This document shows positions 43,845-55,917 of a stretch of 64,000 bases of DNA, piece by piece (the stretch's first letter is position 1; every line of letters begins with the position of its first letter). Source of the stretch: Haberlea rhodopensis (Eukaryota; Streptophyta; Magnoliopsida; Lamiales; Gesneriaceae); assembly GCA_907163345.1 (NCBI GenBank), contig CAJQUN010000227.1, positions 434,001 to 498,000 of the forward strand, written 5' to 3'. A program made the translations under genes and the position numbers. The notes under the pieces are model-generated. The model was not told where the DNA came from. It saw only the letters and a program-made list of their open reading frames with translations, and did not search any database.

Positions 43845-46149
43845 TCTCAAAAGCAGTCAGCCAACCCTAATTGCAAATCAAACGAATCATTCGTGATTCC
43901 AAAATATCGCCTCAATGATATCTCTACAATTTAGCCTACGATGTTAATCATACATCGTTACCAATGAAACCAAGTGTACTTATACCACATCCGGCTTTCA
44001 CTTTCTAAATCCATCTCCATCAAAGGAGTGGTTGCACCACATTGCAACACGGATTGGGCCACAACACGGCCTCGATCAACACGAAACACATCTCTAAAGA
44101 CGTCTACCTCCGTGTGTTCCAAGAAATCACATCTTGGTCCCAAATACACTATCGAGACTCCACAAGGTCTCAGGTTCTCGAAAGGACATGGAAGAATAAT
44201 CGATTGCATTCCCGCCACATGTGTCAATCACGACACTAAACAAATCTGAATCCTGGCCATCCCTCGTTCATCCTGGGATTCAACAATCCTAAAACAGGGA
44301 GGCTATCGAATTGACCAACAAGAATTACCATGGTCCCAAAACCCGACAATCCCTCCTCAGGGGGAGTCAACCGGACCTCACTATTATTCCTCAGAATACA
44401 TCGTGCCATCGAGATTACCAATCTCAAAGTGCCACAATCCCTCACAAATATTCGCCAAAACAAGCGTACTATCTGATACTCAACAAGTACCGAAACGCGG
44501 GCATTCTTACACACATACATGCCCAAGTACCTACACAAGATGCATACTCAACACAATAGGCTTGGGTATCTCCAATCATACCCAAAGTCCCAAAATCAAC
44601 TATCAATTCCCAGCTATTATCACCTGGCAGAGAATAATGATTGACAGACAACGGTCAATGGCGTGATTCCAACATCAACACCTCACAAACCGACTCATTG
44701 AATCTCCCAAAGATTCCCAATCGGTAGGTAAATACTACCTTCCTCACAAGGAAAAACGTCGAGGACTCATGACCCTCCAACCTCGAACCGTCGTTCGGAA
44801 AACCTGGATATATTTATGTCCAAAACATACCCCAGAACCAAAAATATGCAACTGGTTCATAGTGCATCAAACCACTATTACCAAATCGAAACCCGTATAA
44901 GCCATGTATACTCAAACTAACGATGCTCTGTACTAATGCCATAGTACTCCACAATCTCGAGCATTACCCCGGAGACGTCTCCTCAAACGTCTCACTGGAA
45001 GTACGAAGCCATCATCTAGTCCAACACTAGTAGGGCTTCCACCGGTTGATTCACAATCAACCCTCAACCAATACCAGCTGTCTCCATGACAGTACAATCC
45101 AAATCTTTCCAAGAGATAAAATCAATATTGTAGTGTTACCCCACTAGCTATATCCCACAAATCCAATTTTGACCCCCGTTGCATTCCAAATGCAAGGATG
45201 CTCAACTAGAGCTAACAACGACTTGTTGACACTCGTGTTGGTACCACCAACAACATTGAGCTGTCCCAGTACAAGTCCCTCAAAACAATAGACGTATAAA
45301 CGTTCCCGTGAGGTATTCCCTGCCTCAATCATAATGCCACATAGAGACTACAAGAGTCTCCCATAAGTCCTCATCGTATCATCATACAATTCACCGAACT
45401 CGGTCCCAACGGTTAGTATAATTGCCACAACAAGAATACTATAACACTGCTACAATACCTGGCTAGCAAAACGTTGCCTCTATAGGCTTATACCGAGCCT
45501 ACCAACGTATCGTTCGTCCCATCCCGGTACACCATACCGTAACATCCATTAGAGTAGTAGGTCATCACCCAATATTTCTCTAATATCAATGCACAAAGGA
45601 CATCTCGGTGTCCTTGCTCAACCACAAAGCAATCCTAATTCCGTAGGATTCATTCCACACCCTCAGGGGTGGGTGTGATCACGTCTAACACATGTCGCCT
45701 CTGCATAAGCAAGTAGTTTCCTCAACAACTACTCCTGTTACCAGTCACTTGGCCCTAGCCATACCAACAAGTATGTCCAAAGGTACCACTACTCGTAAAA
45801 TAGTTACCTCAATTATGTGCTGCGATACACTCCACGTACGGCGCACCCAATGATTCATCGAGCGACCTGCTCGGCATAATGGTCTCGTCAACTAGTGACC
45901 CAGACACTACCATGTGCTCACCGTTGGCACTCAACCACACGACTAAATACATATACTTAAATGTATTAATTATCGAAACGACGCTGCGCGTCTACATAGA
46001 TATCCACTATGTCTTCGTCATCTAGTGACGGTACCTGTCAACATGTGACATTCAATATAACATCGTCAACTCGTGATGGTACATGTCGAAACACGACATC
46101 CATAGCCTCATCGTCAAACACATGACGGTATACATATATCAACGCATAT
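43845..46149 (-). other. B2 internal region, non-coding
   Basis: About 2.3 kb with only short frames, none resembling gag, protease, reverse transcriptase or integrase on either strand. The part near 45541-45610 matches the first 70 bases of the window (B1), so it is conserved within the family without coding for anything I recognise. Confidence 0.7.
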
Positions 46150-46289
46150 CATCCACAATAATGCTAATAAAACAGTAATGTGCCATACCTCATTGCTAAC
46201 AAGATAGCGGCATACATGTCCCCGTCATCCAACAGTGGTACGCAATCAGCACCCATCGCTCGTAGGCGGCATAATCCAGTGCTACGTAC

Positions 46290-46850
46290 ATAGCGGTATA
46301 ACCCATCGCCAATAGAATCAGCTGCATGATCCCTCGCCATAGAGTCAGCGGCATAAAATATCACTATAGATATCCGGCGGTATGAACCATCGCCAATAGA
46401 ATAGCGGAATAAACCATCGCTATAAATATCCGGCGGCATGAACCATCGCCAATAGAATGCCCGGCGGCATAAACCATCGCCAATAGAATAGCGGAATGAA
46501 CCATCGCTATATAATACCCGGCGGCATAAACCATCGCCAATAGAATAGCGGAATGAACCATCGCTATGAATACCCGACGACATAAATCATCGCCAATAGA
46601 ATAGCGGAATGAAACATCGCTATGAATACACGGTGGCATAAATCATCGCCAATAGAATAGCAGAATGAAACATCGCTATATAATACCCGGTGGCATAAAT
46701 CATCGCCAATAGAATAGCTGAATGAAATCGCTATATAATACCCGGCGGCATAAATCATCGCCAATAGAATAGCGGAATGAACCATCGCTATATAACACCC
46801 GGTGGCATAAACCATTGCCAATAGAATAGTGGATCCCTAGTCTTGTCACG
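46290..46850. repeat. 57-bp minisatellite, about 10 copies (B2 leader)
   Basis: Units hold CATCGCCAATAGAATAGCGG, AATGAACCATCGCTATA and TAATACCCGGCGGCATAAA, with variants that shorten the unit. It is in the leader of B2 at the place where B1 has its 59- and 65-bp arrays, but the sequence is unrelated. Minus-strand frames through it are by-products. Confidence 0.9.
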
Positions 46851-47505
46851 GTAGTGTATTTTAATGCACCTCACTTGTCATGACTATGACATTAATACCC
46901 CTCGCTTCGACATATCAGCGGCATCGAATAACCTCGCCCAAATGCGACATGCGGCAATACCCTCGCTTCAACATTTGGCGGCAAATATTCTTTCATCGCT
47001 ACGATATGACAGCGACAAGTATTCTATCATCGCATCAAGTGACAGCGGCAAAGCATTTAAAATCATCACTCATCCATAACAACGACTCATGGGATATTCA
47101 CCAAGTATTCCCTCTATACCTGCAATACAATGCATATTCCATATTCCAATATACATCACCCTGAGTGTATTTTAATGCACCTCGCTTGTCATGACAGCGG
47201 CAAGTGTTCTATCATCGCTTCAAGTGACAGCGGCAAAGCATTAAAATCATCACTCCAATATATACAACCACAATGAGTGTATTTTAATGCACCTCGCTTG
47301 TCATGACAGCGGCAAGTGTTCTATCATCGCTTCAAGTGACAGCGGCAAAGCATTAAAATCATCACTCCAATATATACAACCACAATGAGTGTATTTTAAT
47401 GCACCTCGCTTGTCATGACAGCGGCAAGTGTTCTATCATCACTTCAAGTGACAGCGGCAAAGCATTAAAATCATCACTCCAATATATATATATGCAACCA
47501 CAATG
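46850..47505. repeat. About 112-bp tandem repeat, 3 full copies and diverged parts (B2 leader)
   Basis: Units carry GTGTATTTTAATGCACCTCG, CTTGTCATGACAGCGGCAAG, TCATCGCTTCAAGTGACAGC and CAAAGCATTAAAATCATCAC. The three units from 47165 to 47505 are almost identical. An earlier diverged part (46853-47075) repeats the GACAGCGGCAA words. Confidence 0.9.
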
Positions 47506-47934
47506 CATAATCCATGTTGTATATAAAATGCAGGTTACTGTTTCGTGTCTTCCAACCCTGGCCTTAGCCTTTCATGTCATAGTGTCCCTACAGGAACAAT
47601 CACAACCCATGAGCACATAATAATCCATATTCACCACAATATGATTATAGTAAGTAAATGCATAAATCATGAGTACAAGGTACTTCCTGTATCCCAATGC
47701 ATTTCAAAATGCTCCCTCTGGTTGTCCCTGAGCAACAACTCACAATCATAATCAACATATTATATTATGATTCCATAGATGTCATGACATATAATTGTTC
47801 CACTATGATCACATATCATAAATGCACATAAGCAACATAGTTGTGTCACACAACACTAACTACTAGCATGCATAAATATGTGCTACCCATTCCAATCAGC
47901 ATGTTCCAGGCCCTCAACAGCCCCAAAGAGCAAA
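47506..47934 (-). other. B2 leader next to the primer-binding site
   Basis: Non-coding. On the minus strand it holds CAGGGACAACC (near 47725) and an acceptor-like TTCCTGTAGGGACAC (near 47590), followed by GGCTAAGGCCAGGGTTGG. These match the 3' part of the G1 and G2 LTRs (TTGTCCCTGTAGGTACAC; GGGCCGGGGTTGA), although here they are outside the LTR. Confidence 0.6.
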
Positions 47935-47951
47935 CCACTGCTCTGATACCA
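47935..47951 (-). other. Primer-binding site of B2 (initiator tRNA-Met)
   Basis: The minus strand reads TGGTATCAGAGCAGTGG, 4 bases from the LTR edge at 47956. Confidence 0.93.
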
Positions 47952-49022
47952 CTAATGTAAGGACCCTCGTGCCCTTAACCCGTTATTAGTGTATTAAACC
48001 ATGCCATTAGTGCATACAATCATACATGTAGGGGAAAAACCACTTATCACCATAGCCAATCATGCATATAATAAAATTTCTTTACATTATTCAATATAAT
48101 GTCCAGTTTTCCCCAACCATGACCACATAAACCTCATGCACCAATATAATACACTAACATGTTCTCAATTCATTTAGCAATTCAATAATTAATTGCAGGC
48201 TACTCATGAATGAAGAGAGAAAGGCCCTCGCCTTTTTATACATACCACATACACATAATAGTGCTCACATGCGAGCATCGAATAAGTCTATGTGTATCAA
48301 ATGTATAAAACGTCGTGCTCAATATCGTCTCTGGTACTTCGATCTCTGGAATCACCTCAAATCCACAGCTTGAGCTCATCTCCAAGCCATCGATGTACCT
48401 AATAACCTGCCCCAACAGAGACAGCCCCCACACGGGGTGAGCATACCAATATCCCTAATCCAATAATCACAATAATACAATTCATAATTCACAACAATGT
48501 AACTGCTATGAAATACAAAATATACTCCCTGGATGGTATCATCCTCATCCGGGGTTTCCTGTACTGTCCCTGTTCTCAAAACACTGAAACCGTCAAATTC
48601 CCAAATGCTAGTTAATCATTACATTGATTAACATATCCATTAGCCATATATCGATATCATAATCAATAGCATCAAATCATTAAACAATGATTACAGATAT
48701 TCCATATATCTCACTTTTGGTTCCATAGTTCTATTCCATTGCTCGCTCTACAATAGCGGCATTTCATTCCCACGCATGCTCAACAGCAGTGGCGTCATAA
48801 CCGATATTCGCTCATAGGCGACGACATCCTAATCATTGCTCGCTCAAAAGCGGCACCATATGGTTCCCAATGCGTATATATCCATTGTAGCAATTATCAT
48901 AAACCATGCATTTTCATATACATTTATTGCTAATACCATATATCATGCATTCCCATACACATTCATTGCAATACAGTGTACCAAGCACTCTACAATTTCA
49001 ATTATATAAAAGGGCTATGCTC

Positions 49023-49100
49023 GTACGTCATACGTACCTTATAATTTCGAAGTTCAAGTCCAAACATTGCCTCAGTCCCGAGGTCTGATGAAGAAATGTG
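49023..49100 (-). promoter_or_regulatory. Putative leader microexon (63 nt) and GTACGT hairpin (B2 5' LTR)
   Basis: On the minus strand GTGTTTAG precedes a block from 49100 to 49038 that starts CACATTTCTTCATC and ends TTATAAG. GTACGTATGACGTAC follows, a 6-bp inverted repeat with a 3-nt spacer. The left LTR has the same block ending at the hairpin 33855-33869. Confidence 0.55.
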
Positions 49101-49891
49101 CTAAACACAAATCAATAACTCATAATCAATGAGTAATCCCAATTTCATATGCACGAGCGTGAAATCCGATCCCAATCATCCCAACAAGATGATTAAATAG
49201 TAAATGGTCGATAATCGCTCCCTAAAACCCGAGGGAGAGCCCAAAAATAAAATTTTCCAAAATCGCACTACCGATCGATCGGTCACCATTACCGATGGAT
49301 CGGTAACTGTTCACAAAATCGATTTAAGCTACGGCTTTGCACCGATCGATCGGTCCAAGCTACCGATCGATCGCTAGCCGCCCACAGATCGATCGGTTGC
49401 TCATACCGATCGGTCGGTAAAGACAGAAACAGACACCCATCGCTACGCACTTGCACCGATCGATCGGTCCAAGATACCGATCGATCGGTCGCTGCGCGAA
49501 CCCGAGAAACACCATTTTCAAAAGCTTCAAAACCTCCACAAAACATACCCAAACTTCTTCCAACTCAAAAATAGCCACATACAAACACCCAAGTACACTC
49601 AACAAGGGTTATAACCCATTTTAAAACAAAACCCAAAAGATTTCAAGATTGTACAAAATCTTCCAAAACCCAAAACTCAACCATTTAGCAAAACACCATA
49701 ATCAAATCGAAGCTAAAGGTGAGGAGAAGAAGATTACCAGCCTTTCTTCGAGAAATTCGGCTCCTAGGATGAGCCTCCATCGATTTTGCTCATCAAAGGG
49801 AAAGGGGAAGGGTTTGGGGTGAGGGAAAGAGGCGTGAGGGAGAGGAGAGAGGGAAATGATTCCGTATAATGACGGAATACCGAGTCCATTT

Positions 49892-49903
49892 GGTATATAT
49901 AGC
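49892..49903 (-). promoter_or_regulatory. TATA box of B2
   Basis: The minus strand reads GCTATATATACC, about 330 bp inside the outer edge of the LTR, at the same relative place as TATAAATA in B1. Confidence 0.6.
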
Positions 49904-50236
49904 ACCCAGGCTCCAAAATACCAATACCTCAACAACTACATCATGATTCATTAAAAATCATCTGTTTTCAATAATTATCTCTCCAACTCAAATTCCATCA
50001 CCAGCCCCAGTACAAAGTACTCCGGACCCCAGATTCCACCAAAAACCAAATTCCAAGGTTATCACCACGATGAGAATACAATCTCATCCCTTCGATCCAA
50101 CAACTCCAAAAACCAGATTTAAAATTCCTGAGGGTCTCGAAACCGCAATTAATTCATAATTGCACAAAATTAAAATCCATTAAGGATTATTACCACACCG
50201 GGATTAATACCAATAATTCTCGGGCATCACCCAGTC

Positions 50237-53200
50237 TTTTCCAAGATGGCTTTGATTTCTTGGTTAGAGACATCGGCTTGTCCACTAGTTTGAGGATGAT
50301 AGGCGGTGGAGACTTTGTGTGTCACATGATACTTCTTTAGTAAACTTTCCACCTTCTGATTGCAAAAGTGGGTACCTCTATCACTGATTATGGCCCTCAG
50401 GATTCCAAACCTAGAGAAAAGATTATGTTTGATAAAATCTGCAACAACCTTAGAATCGTCAGTTCGGGTTCCCACTTCGAGGCATAATCAATAGCAAACA
50501 GTATATAAACATGATCATAAGAAATAGGAAACGGTCACATAAAGTCGATGTCCCACACGTCAAAAATTTCACAAATAAGAATGGGTTGTTGAGGCATCTC
50601 CTTTCGTTGGGATATGTTACCGGTCATTTGGCATTGAGCACAATTCTTGCAGAAATAGTAGGCATCACGAAATAAAGTTGGCCAAAAGAAGTCACATTCA
50701 AGCACCTTCCTAGACGTCCTTTTCGCTCCGAAATGTCCCCACAAGCATATGAATGACAAAACTTAAGAATGTCACTGGCTTCATTATCGGGGATGCATCT
50801 TCTAATGATTTGATCCGCGCAGTTCTTCCACAGATAAGGGTCATCTCATACATAGTATTTGGCATCACTCCTTATCTTTGCTCTTTGAGACCTAAACAAT
50901 TCAGATGGTAATACATTAGAAGCTAAATAATTCACAATATGAACATACCATGGTAAATTGTTGCTTATGGAGAATAGTTGTTCATCCAGGAATTCCTCCT
51001 TTAAACAAAGCTCGTCATCCACATGAGATAGACGACTTAGGTGATCCGCTACTTTATTCTCGCTGCCCTTCTTGTCCTTGATTTGTATGTCAAACACACT
51101 CAAGAGTAAAATCCATCCTATAAGCCTTGGTTTTTCCGCCTTTTTCGTCATCAAGTAACGAAGAGCTGCATGATCAAAATAAACAATGACTTTAGTACCA
51201 AGCAAATAAGATTTAAAATTTTCAAGAGCAAAGACCACTGCTAAAAGTTCTTTCTAAGTAGTGGAATAGTTCCGTTGGGCATCATTCAAAGTCTTGGATG
51301 CATAGTAGATAGCATGTGAAGCCTTCCCCACTCTTTAGCCTAAGACATCACCAACCGCAAAGTTACTAGCATCGCACATGATCTCAAAAGGCTTACTCAT
51401 TCGGGAGGTTGGATGATGGGGTTAGAGGTCAATGACCCCTTCAATCTATCAAAAACTATCTTGCTTGCTTGATCCGTCTCAAAAGCGACATCTTTTTAGC
51501 GTAGTTTGCACAAAGGTGTAGCTATCTTAGCGCAATCCTTGATGTACCTTCTATAAAAACCTACATGTCCAAGAAAAGAACGCACATCGCAAACACAAGT
51601 AGGATAACGTAAAGAATGCATAACATCAATTTTAGCTTTGTCTACCTCTATACCATTAGCAGAAATGACATGACCCAACACTATACCTTGTTCTACCATA
51701 AAGTGACATTTTTCAGAATTTAGAACAACGTTAGTCTCAATGCATCTTTTCAACACAAGTGTAAGGCTAGCTAGACAATCCTTGAATGAATTACCGTAGA
51801 CAGTAAAATCATTCATGAACACCTCTAAAACATGCTCAATAAACTCAAAAAATATACTAATCATACACCGTTGAAACGTGGCTGAAGCATTACATAGTCC
51901 AAAGGGCATGCGTCAGTAGGCGAATGTACGAAAAGGGCATGTGAAAGTGGTCTTTTCTTGGTCCTCTGGTGCAATTGCAATCTGAAAATGACCAGAATAC
52001 CCGTCAAGAAACACAATAGTAGGAATGACAAGCTAACTTCTCAAGCATTTGATCAATGAAGGGTAGAGGAAAGTGGTCCTTTCTAGTAATAGCGTTGAGC
52101 TTCCTATGGTCGATACAAACTCTCCACCCATTCTGAATACGAGTGGGAACTATCTCATCATCTTTGTTCCTGATCACAATGATTGCAGTCTTCTTTGGCA
52201 CATCATGAACTGAACTGACCCATTGGCTGTTTGAGATGGTGTAGATCACCCCAACTGCTAAAAGCTTTAAAATCTCTTCCTTCACTACATCCATCATAGG
52301 TGGGTTAAGCTTCCTTTGAGGTTGACGTGCAGGTCCCTTATTCTAGTAAGATTCGATGCATGCATGTAGAGGGACTGATTCCCTTGATGTCAGCAATGGT
52401 CCATCCTATGGCAGTCTTGTGCTCCTTGAGCACATGTAGAAGTTCTTCCTCTTGATCACCCCCCAACTTGCTAGAGATGATTACTGGCAATGTGTCTCCT
52501 TCATCAAGGAATACATAATTGAGATGGCTTGGCAGTGGTTTCAACTCAATGTGGGTGCCTACAAAACAGACGAAAATAATCTAGTGTTAGAAACAAACAA
52601 TGACACAAAAGAAACATTACCTGATTGAGATAGCTCAGGTGTATCATTCAAGGTATCTATAGTATCTTTCACTTCATCAAAGAGAAGCAACTCTCCATTC
52701 TCCTTGTCCATAGCCATAGTAAGAGTGACTTCTAGTTCATCCCTCCCTACAATCTCAAAACTTCCTGTGACAAATAGTCAATGACATCCATAGAATACAC
52801 AGTGTCATCATTATTGCAAGGATATTTCATGGCACCATAAATATTGAAAGTAACAATCGTCATCAAAGTCCATAGTAAGGGTACCACTATGAACATCTAT
52901 CTTGGTATTAGAAGTTTTTAGAAATGGCCTTCCTAACAAAATGGGACTACTCTTGTCACCGTTCTCCATATCAAGCACAGACAAATCAGCAGGAAATACC
53001 AATCCATTCACTTGCACAAGCACAAGCACATCTTCAACCACACCCCTTGGATATGCACTAGACCTATCCGCTAATTGAATAACTACTCCAGTAGTGTTCA
53101 AAGGACCAAGTTGAAGAAGCATAAATAGAGTATGTCATGACATTAATCGATGCTCCTAAATCTAGCATGGCCTTTCCAAGACGAGTGTTACCAATTGTGC

Positions 53201-54316
53201 ATGGGATAAAAAACATACATGGATCCTTGCACTTTGTAGGTATCTTTCTTTGGATGACAGCTGCCACATTTTCATCCAACTCAATCTTATGGGATCCCTT
53301 CAACCTATGATTTCTTTTCGCAGTGCATAAATCTTTTAAAAATTTTGCATAACGAGGCACTTGTTGAATAACATCAAGCAAAGGAATGTTTACCTCACAC
53401 CGTCGAAAAGTTTCATAAAATCCTTTGAGTCCAGCTTCTTTCCTATTATCTTTTAATGCTTACTTTTTGGTACCTCATTTTCCACGGTGGCTTTGTGTCC
53501 AACTTTAGCTTCCTTCTCCTCATCATCCTTGGGCGGGTTTGGCTACGTCTTCTCCGGTATCTCCAATTCCTTACCACTCCTTAGTGTGACTGCACTTGCA
53601 TTCTCCCTTGGATTCACCACTATTTGGGAGGGTAGTGTGTTCGATCCATGAGCTTCCACACGATTGAGTGTGGTGGCTAGTTGACCCACTTGAGTGTTCA
53701 AGGTTTGAATGCTGCATCTCATTTCCTGTTGAAATTTTGTAATATTATGAGCAAGATCTTGAATAATATTTTCTAATATATCGTTAGTAGAAGGGATATT
53801 AGATTGTTGTATCCTCTGAAATGGTCGCCTGTAGAGTGGTGGATGTTGTAGCCTTGAGGTGGAACATGATTCATCGATTGTGGTCCATAGCTCAGATTAG
53901 GATGGTCTCTCCATCCTGGGTTGTAGGTGTTTGAGTAGGGGTCATATTTGCGTTGTGGTTGCCCCGAAAATCTACCCGCTACATTAACTTGCTCAGCAGA
54001 TGCCTCTTGAAGTGGGGGGCATGCATCTGTGGTATGACTCATCTCCAAACAAATTCCACACGGCTTCACGTTCTGTCCATTTCCTCCTACCATTTGACGA
54101 ACAAGAGAGGTGAGGCTATTAAGTTGTTGCTCAAGATTAGATACATTTACCTCCCTTGTTTCTTTTGAGCTGGATCAACTCTAAAGTTACCAAATTGTTG
54201 TGAGTTGGCTGCCATGTTTGCTATCAAATTTTTTGTCTCCTCCGGTGTCTTATCCACAAAAGCCCCACCACTTACAACATCTACCAAATTCTTGTCACTA
54301 GACAACAAACCTTCAT
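50237..54316 (-). pseudogene. A2 gag-pol, heavily decayed
   Basis: Fragments in order on the minus strand: gag core LVDVVSGGAFVDKTPEE-like near 54290, gag with CGICLEMSHTTDACPPL (54093-53773), protease with DLGASINVM (near 53165-53135), start of reverse transcriptase (52544-52338, 52297-52004), palm with FMNDFTVYG (51909-51496; A1 has FMDD), RNase H (51238-50846) and integrase with CAQCQ and SDRGTHF (50759-50227). Each is cut from the next by stops or frameshifts. The change of FMDD to FMND removes a catalytic aspartate. The frame is split by B2 in the integrase. Confidence 0.87.
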
Positions 54317-55286
54317 TGTAAGGGCCCCCGCGCCCTTAACCCACAATTAGTGCATTAAGCCATGCATTTGGTGCATACAATCACGTGTAAAGGAAAACTA
54401 TATGTAAACGTGGTACACCATACCACCTATAAAATTTCTTGCTTCATTATTCCATTCCATGCAATATCCGATTCCCTAGATTAAGACCATTTAATACAGC
54501 ATGCACCCATGTAATACACTAATCACAATCTCAATTCATCTAGCAATTCCCTAGTTAATTGCTCACACATATGAATGAAAGGAGAAAGGTCCATGCCTTT
54601 TTATACAACCCATATACACATAATTATTGCTCACACACGAGCATCGAATAAACCTATGTGTACGTAATGTATAAAAAGGGCATACACGATAACCAGCTCC
54701 ACATGAGCTCCGGTGCCTCGATCCTGGAATCACCTCCAATCCATAGCTCGATCACAGCTCTAGAGCTACCATTGTACATGTTTCACCTGCCCTAACAGAG
54801 ACAGCCCCCACACGGGGTGAGCATACCAATACCACCAAACCAATAATCACAATTATACAATTCGTAAATTACAACAATGTAATTGCCAAGAATTTAAATG
54901 ATACTCGCTGGATGGCATCATCCTCATCCGGGATCCCACTGTATTGTCCCTGTTCTCAAAACAACCAAAATCATCAATTTCCAAATATCCAGTTAATCAT
55001 TACACTGATTAACTATATCCCTAATCCAATTCAGTGTCGATAGAGGAATAAAATACAGATATCCTAGCTATCTAGCCAAAGGTCACATTTCTTTGCCCAC
55101 ATCCCGACAATTGTTCGCTCCAAAGCGGCACCAAATAATACATAAGACCGACCAACATCACACACCCAATCCCGTTTCCATTAACAAATTATTGCAAGAC
55201 ACCATATATTATGCATCGACTACTAACCCTTACCAATCATCTATCTCATGCACAACAATTGTAATAATATAACTAAGGTCATGCTC

Positions 55287-55364
55287 GTACGTTACACGTA
55301 CCTTATGATTCCGTAGTTCGAGTCCAAACATTGCCTCAGTCCCGAGGTCCGATGGAGGAATGTG
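55287..55364 (-). promoter_or_regulatory. Putative leader microexon (63 nt) and hairpin (B3)
   Basis: On the minus strand GTGTTTAG precedes CACATTCCTCCATCGGACCTC..., 55364 to 55302, followed by GTACGTGTAACGTAC. Borders and length match B2. Confidence 0.52.
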
Positions 55365-55534
55365 CTAAACACAATTCAATAACTCATAATAATTGAGTTA
55401 TCCCAAATCATATGCACAAGCATGAAATCCGACCCCAATCATCCCAACACGATGATTAAATAGTAAATGGTCGGTAACCACTCCCCAAAACCCGAGGGAG
55501 GACCCAAAAATAACATTTTCCAAAATCGCCCTAC

Positions 55535-55750
55535 CGATCGATCGGTCACCAATACCGATCAATCGGTAACTGTTCACAAAAACAATTTAAGCTACGGCTT
55601 TGCACCGATCGATCAGTCCAAGCTACCGATCGATCGCTAGCCACCCACCGATCGATCGGTCGTTCTTACCGATCGATCGTTAAAGATCAAAATAAACGCC
55701 CAACGCTACGCATATGCACCGATCGATCGGTCCAAGCTACCGATCGATCG
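55535..55750 (-). repeat. Cluster of CGATCGATCG palindromes (B3)
   Basis: About eight copies, mostly ACCGATCGATCGGT, with variants such as CGATCAATCGG and CGATCGATCGTT. Position in the LTR is the same as in B2. Confidence 0.88.
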
Positions 55751-55917
55751 GTCGTTGTGCGAACCCGAAAAACACCATTTTTAAAAGCTTGAAAACCCCC
55801 ACCAATCAAACCCAAACTTCCTCAAACTCGAAAATAACCATAAACAAACACCCTAGTACACCCAACAAGGGTTAAAAACCATTTTAAAACAAAACCCATA
55901 AGATTTCAAGATTTTAC

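Larger units (their letters stand above)
32790..50229 (-). mobile_element. B2: large non-coding Ty3/gypsy-like element, split by C
   Basis: LTRs of 2167 bp (left, 3') and 2274 bp (right, 5') flank about 4.3 kb of internal sequence once C is removed. The internal sequence has a primer-binding site and a polypurine tract but no gag or pol reading frame. Total length without C is about 8.8 kb. The GAACGAAATTTTATTAGTGGGGGATAATT end resembles the GGACGAAATCTTATAAGTAGGGGAGTAA end of G1, which suggests descent from a Tekay-like element that lost its genes. Confidence 0.8.
47956..50229 (-). repeat. 5' LTR of B2 (2274 bp)
   Basis: Borders TGTAAGGACCC and CTCGGGCATCA. It contains a microexon with hairpin (49023-49100), a palindrome cluster (49272-49487), a donor-like GGCTGGTAATC (complement near 49735-49743) and a TATA box (49892-49903). 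It differs from the left LTR at many scattered bases and by a 107-bp indel, so B2 is clearly older than C, G1 or G2. Confidence 0.92.
31102..54316 (-). mobile_element. A2: decayed Athila-type Ty3/gypsy element, interrupted by B2
   Basis: The blocks 31102-32789 and 50237-54316 are collinear with A1 on the opposite strand. It keeps much of gag, protease, reverse transcriptase, RNase H, integrase and the untranslated 3' region, but lacks its 3' LTR (cut at the copia fragment) and the start of gag (cut by B3). Many frameshifts and stops make it far more decayed than A1. Confidence 0.87.
54317..55917 (-). repeat. B3: partial B-family LTR, split by copia element D
   Basis: It begins TGTAAGGGCCCCC against A2 gag and follows the B2 5' LTR to the AAGATTTCAAGATTTTAC word, where D is inserted. 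It carries the hairpin and microexon (55287-55364) and the palindrome cluster (55535-55750). Since the LTR begins directly at A2, it is the 3' LTR of a minus-strand element or a solo LTR. The continuation is beyond D and outside the window. Confidence 0.85.

Noticed and set aside
43958..44666. Possible gag or pol remnant in the B2 interior
   Set aside because: The frames on both strands show no zinc knuckle, protease, reverse transcriptase or integrase motif.
46164..46821. Minus-strand frames of up to 139 codons
   Set aside because: They are translations of the 57-bp array in two phases.
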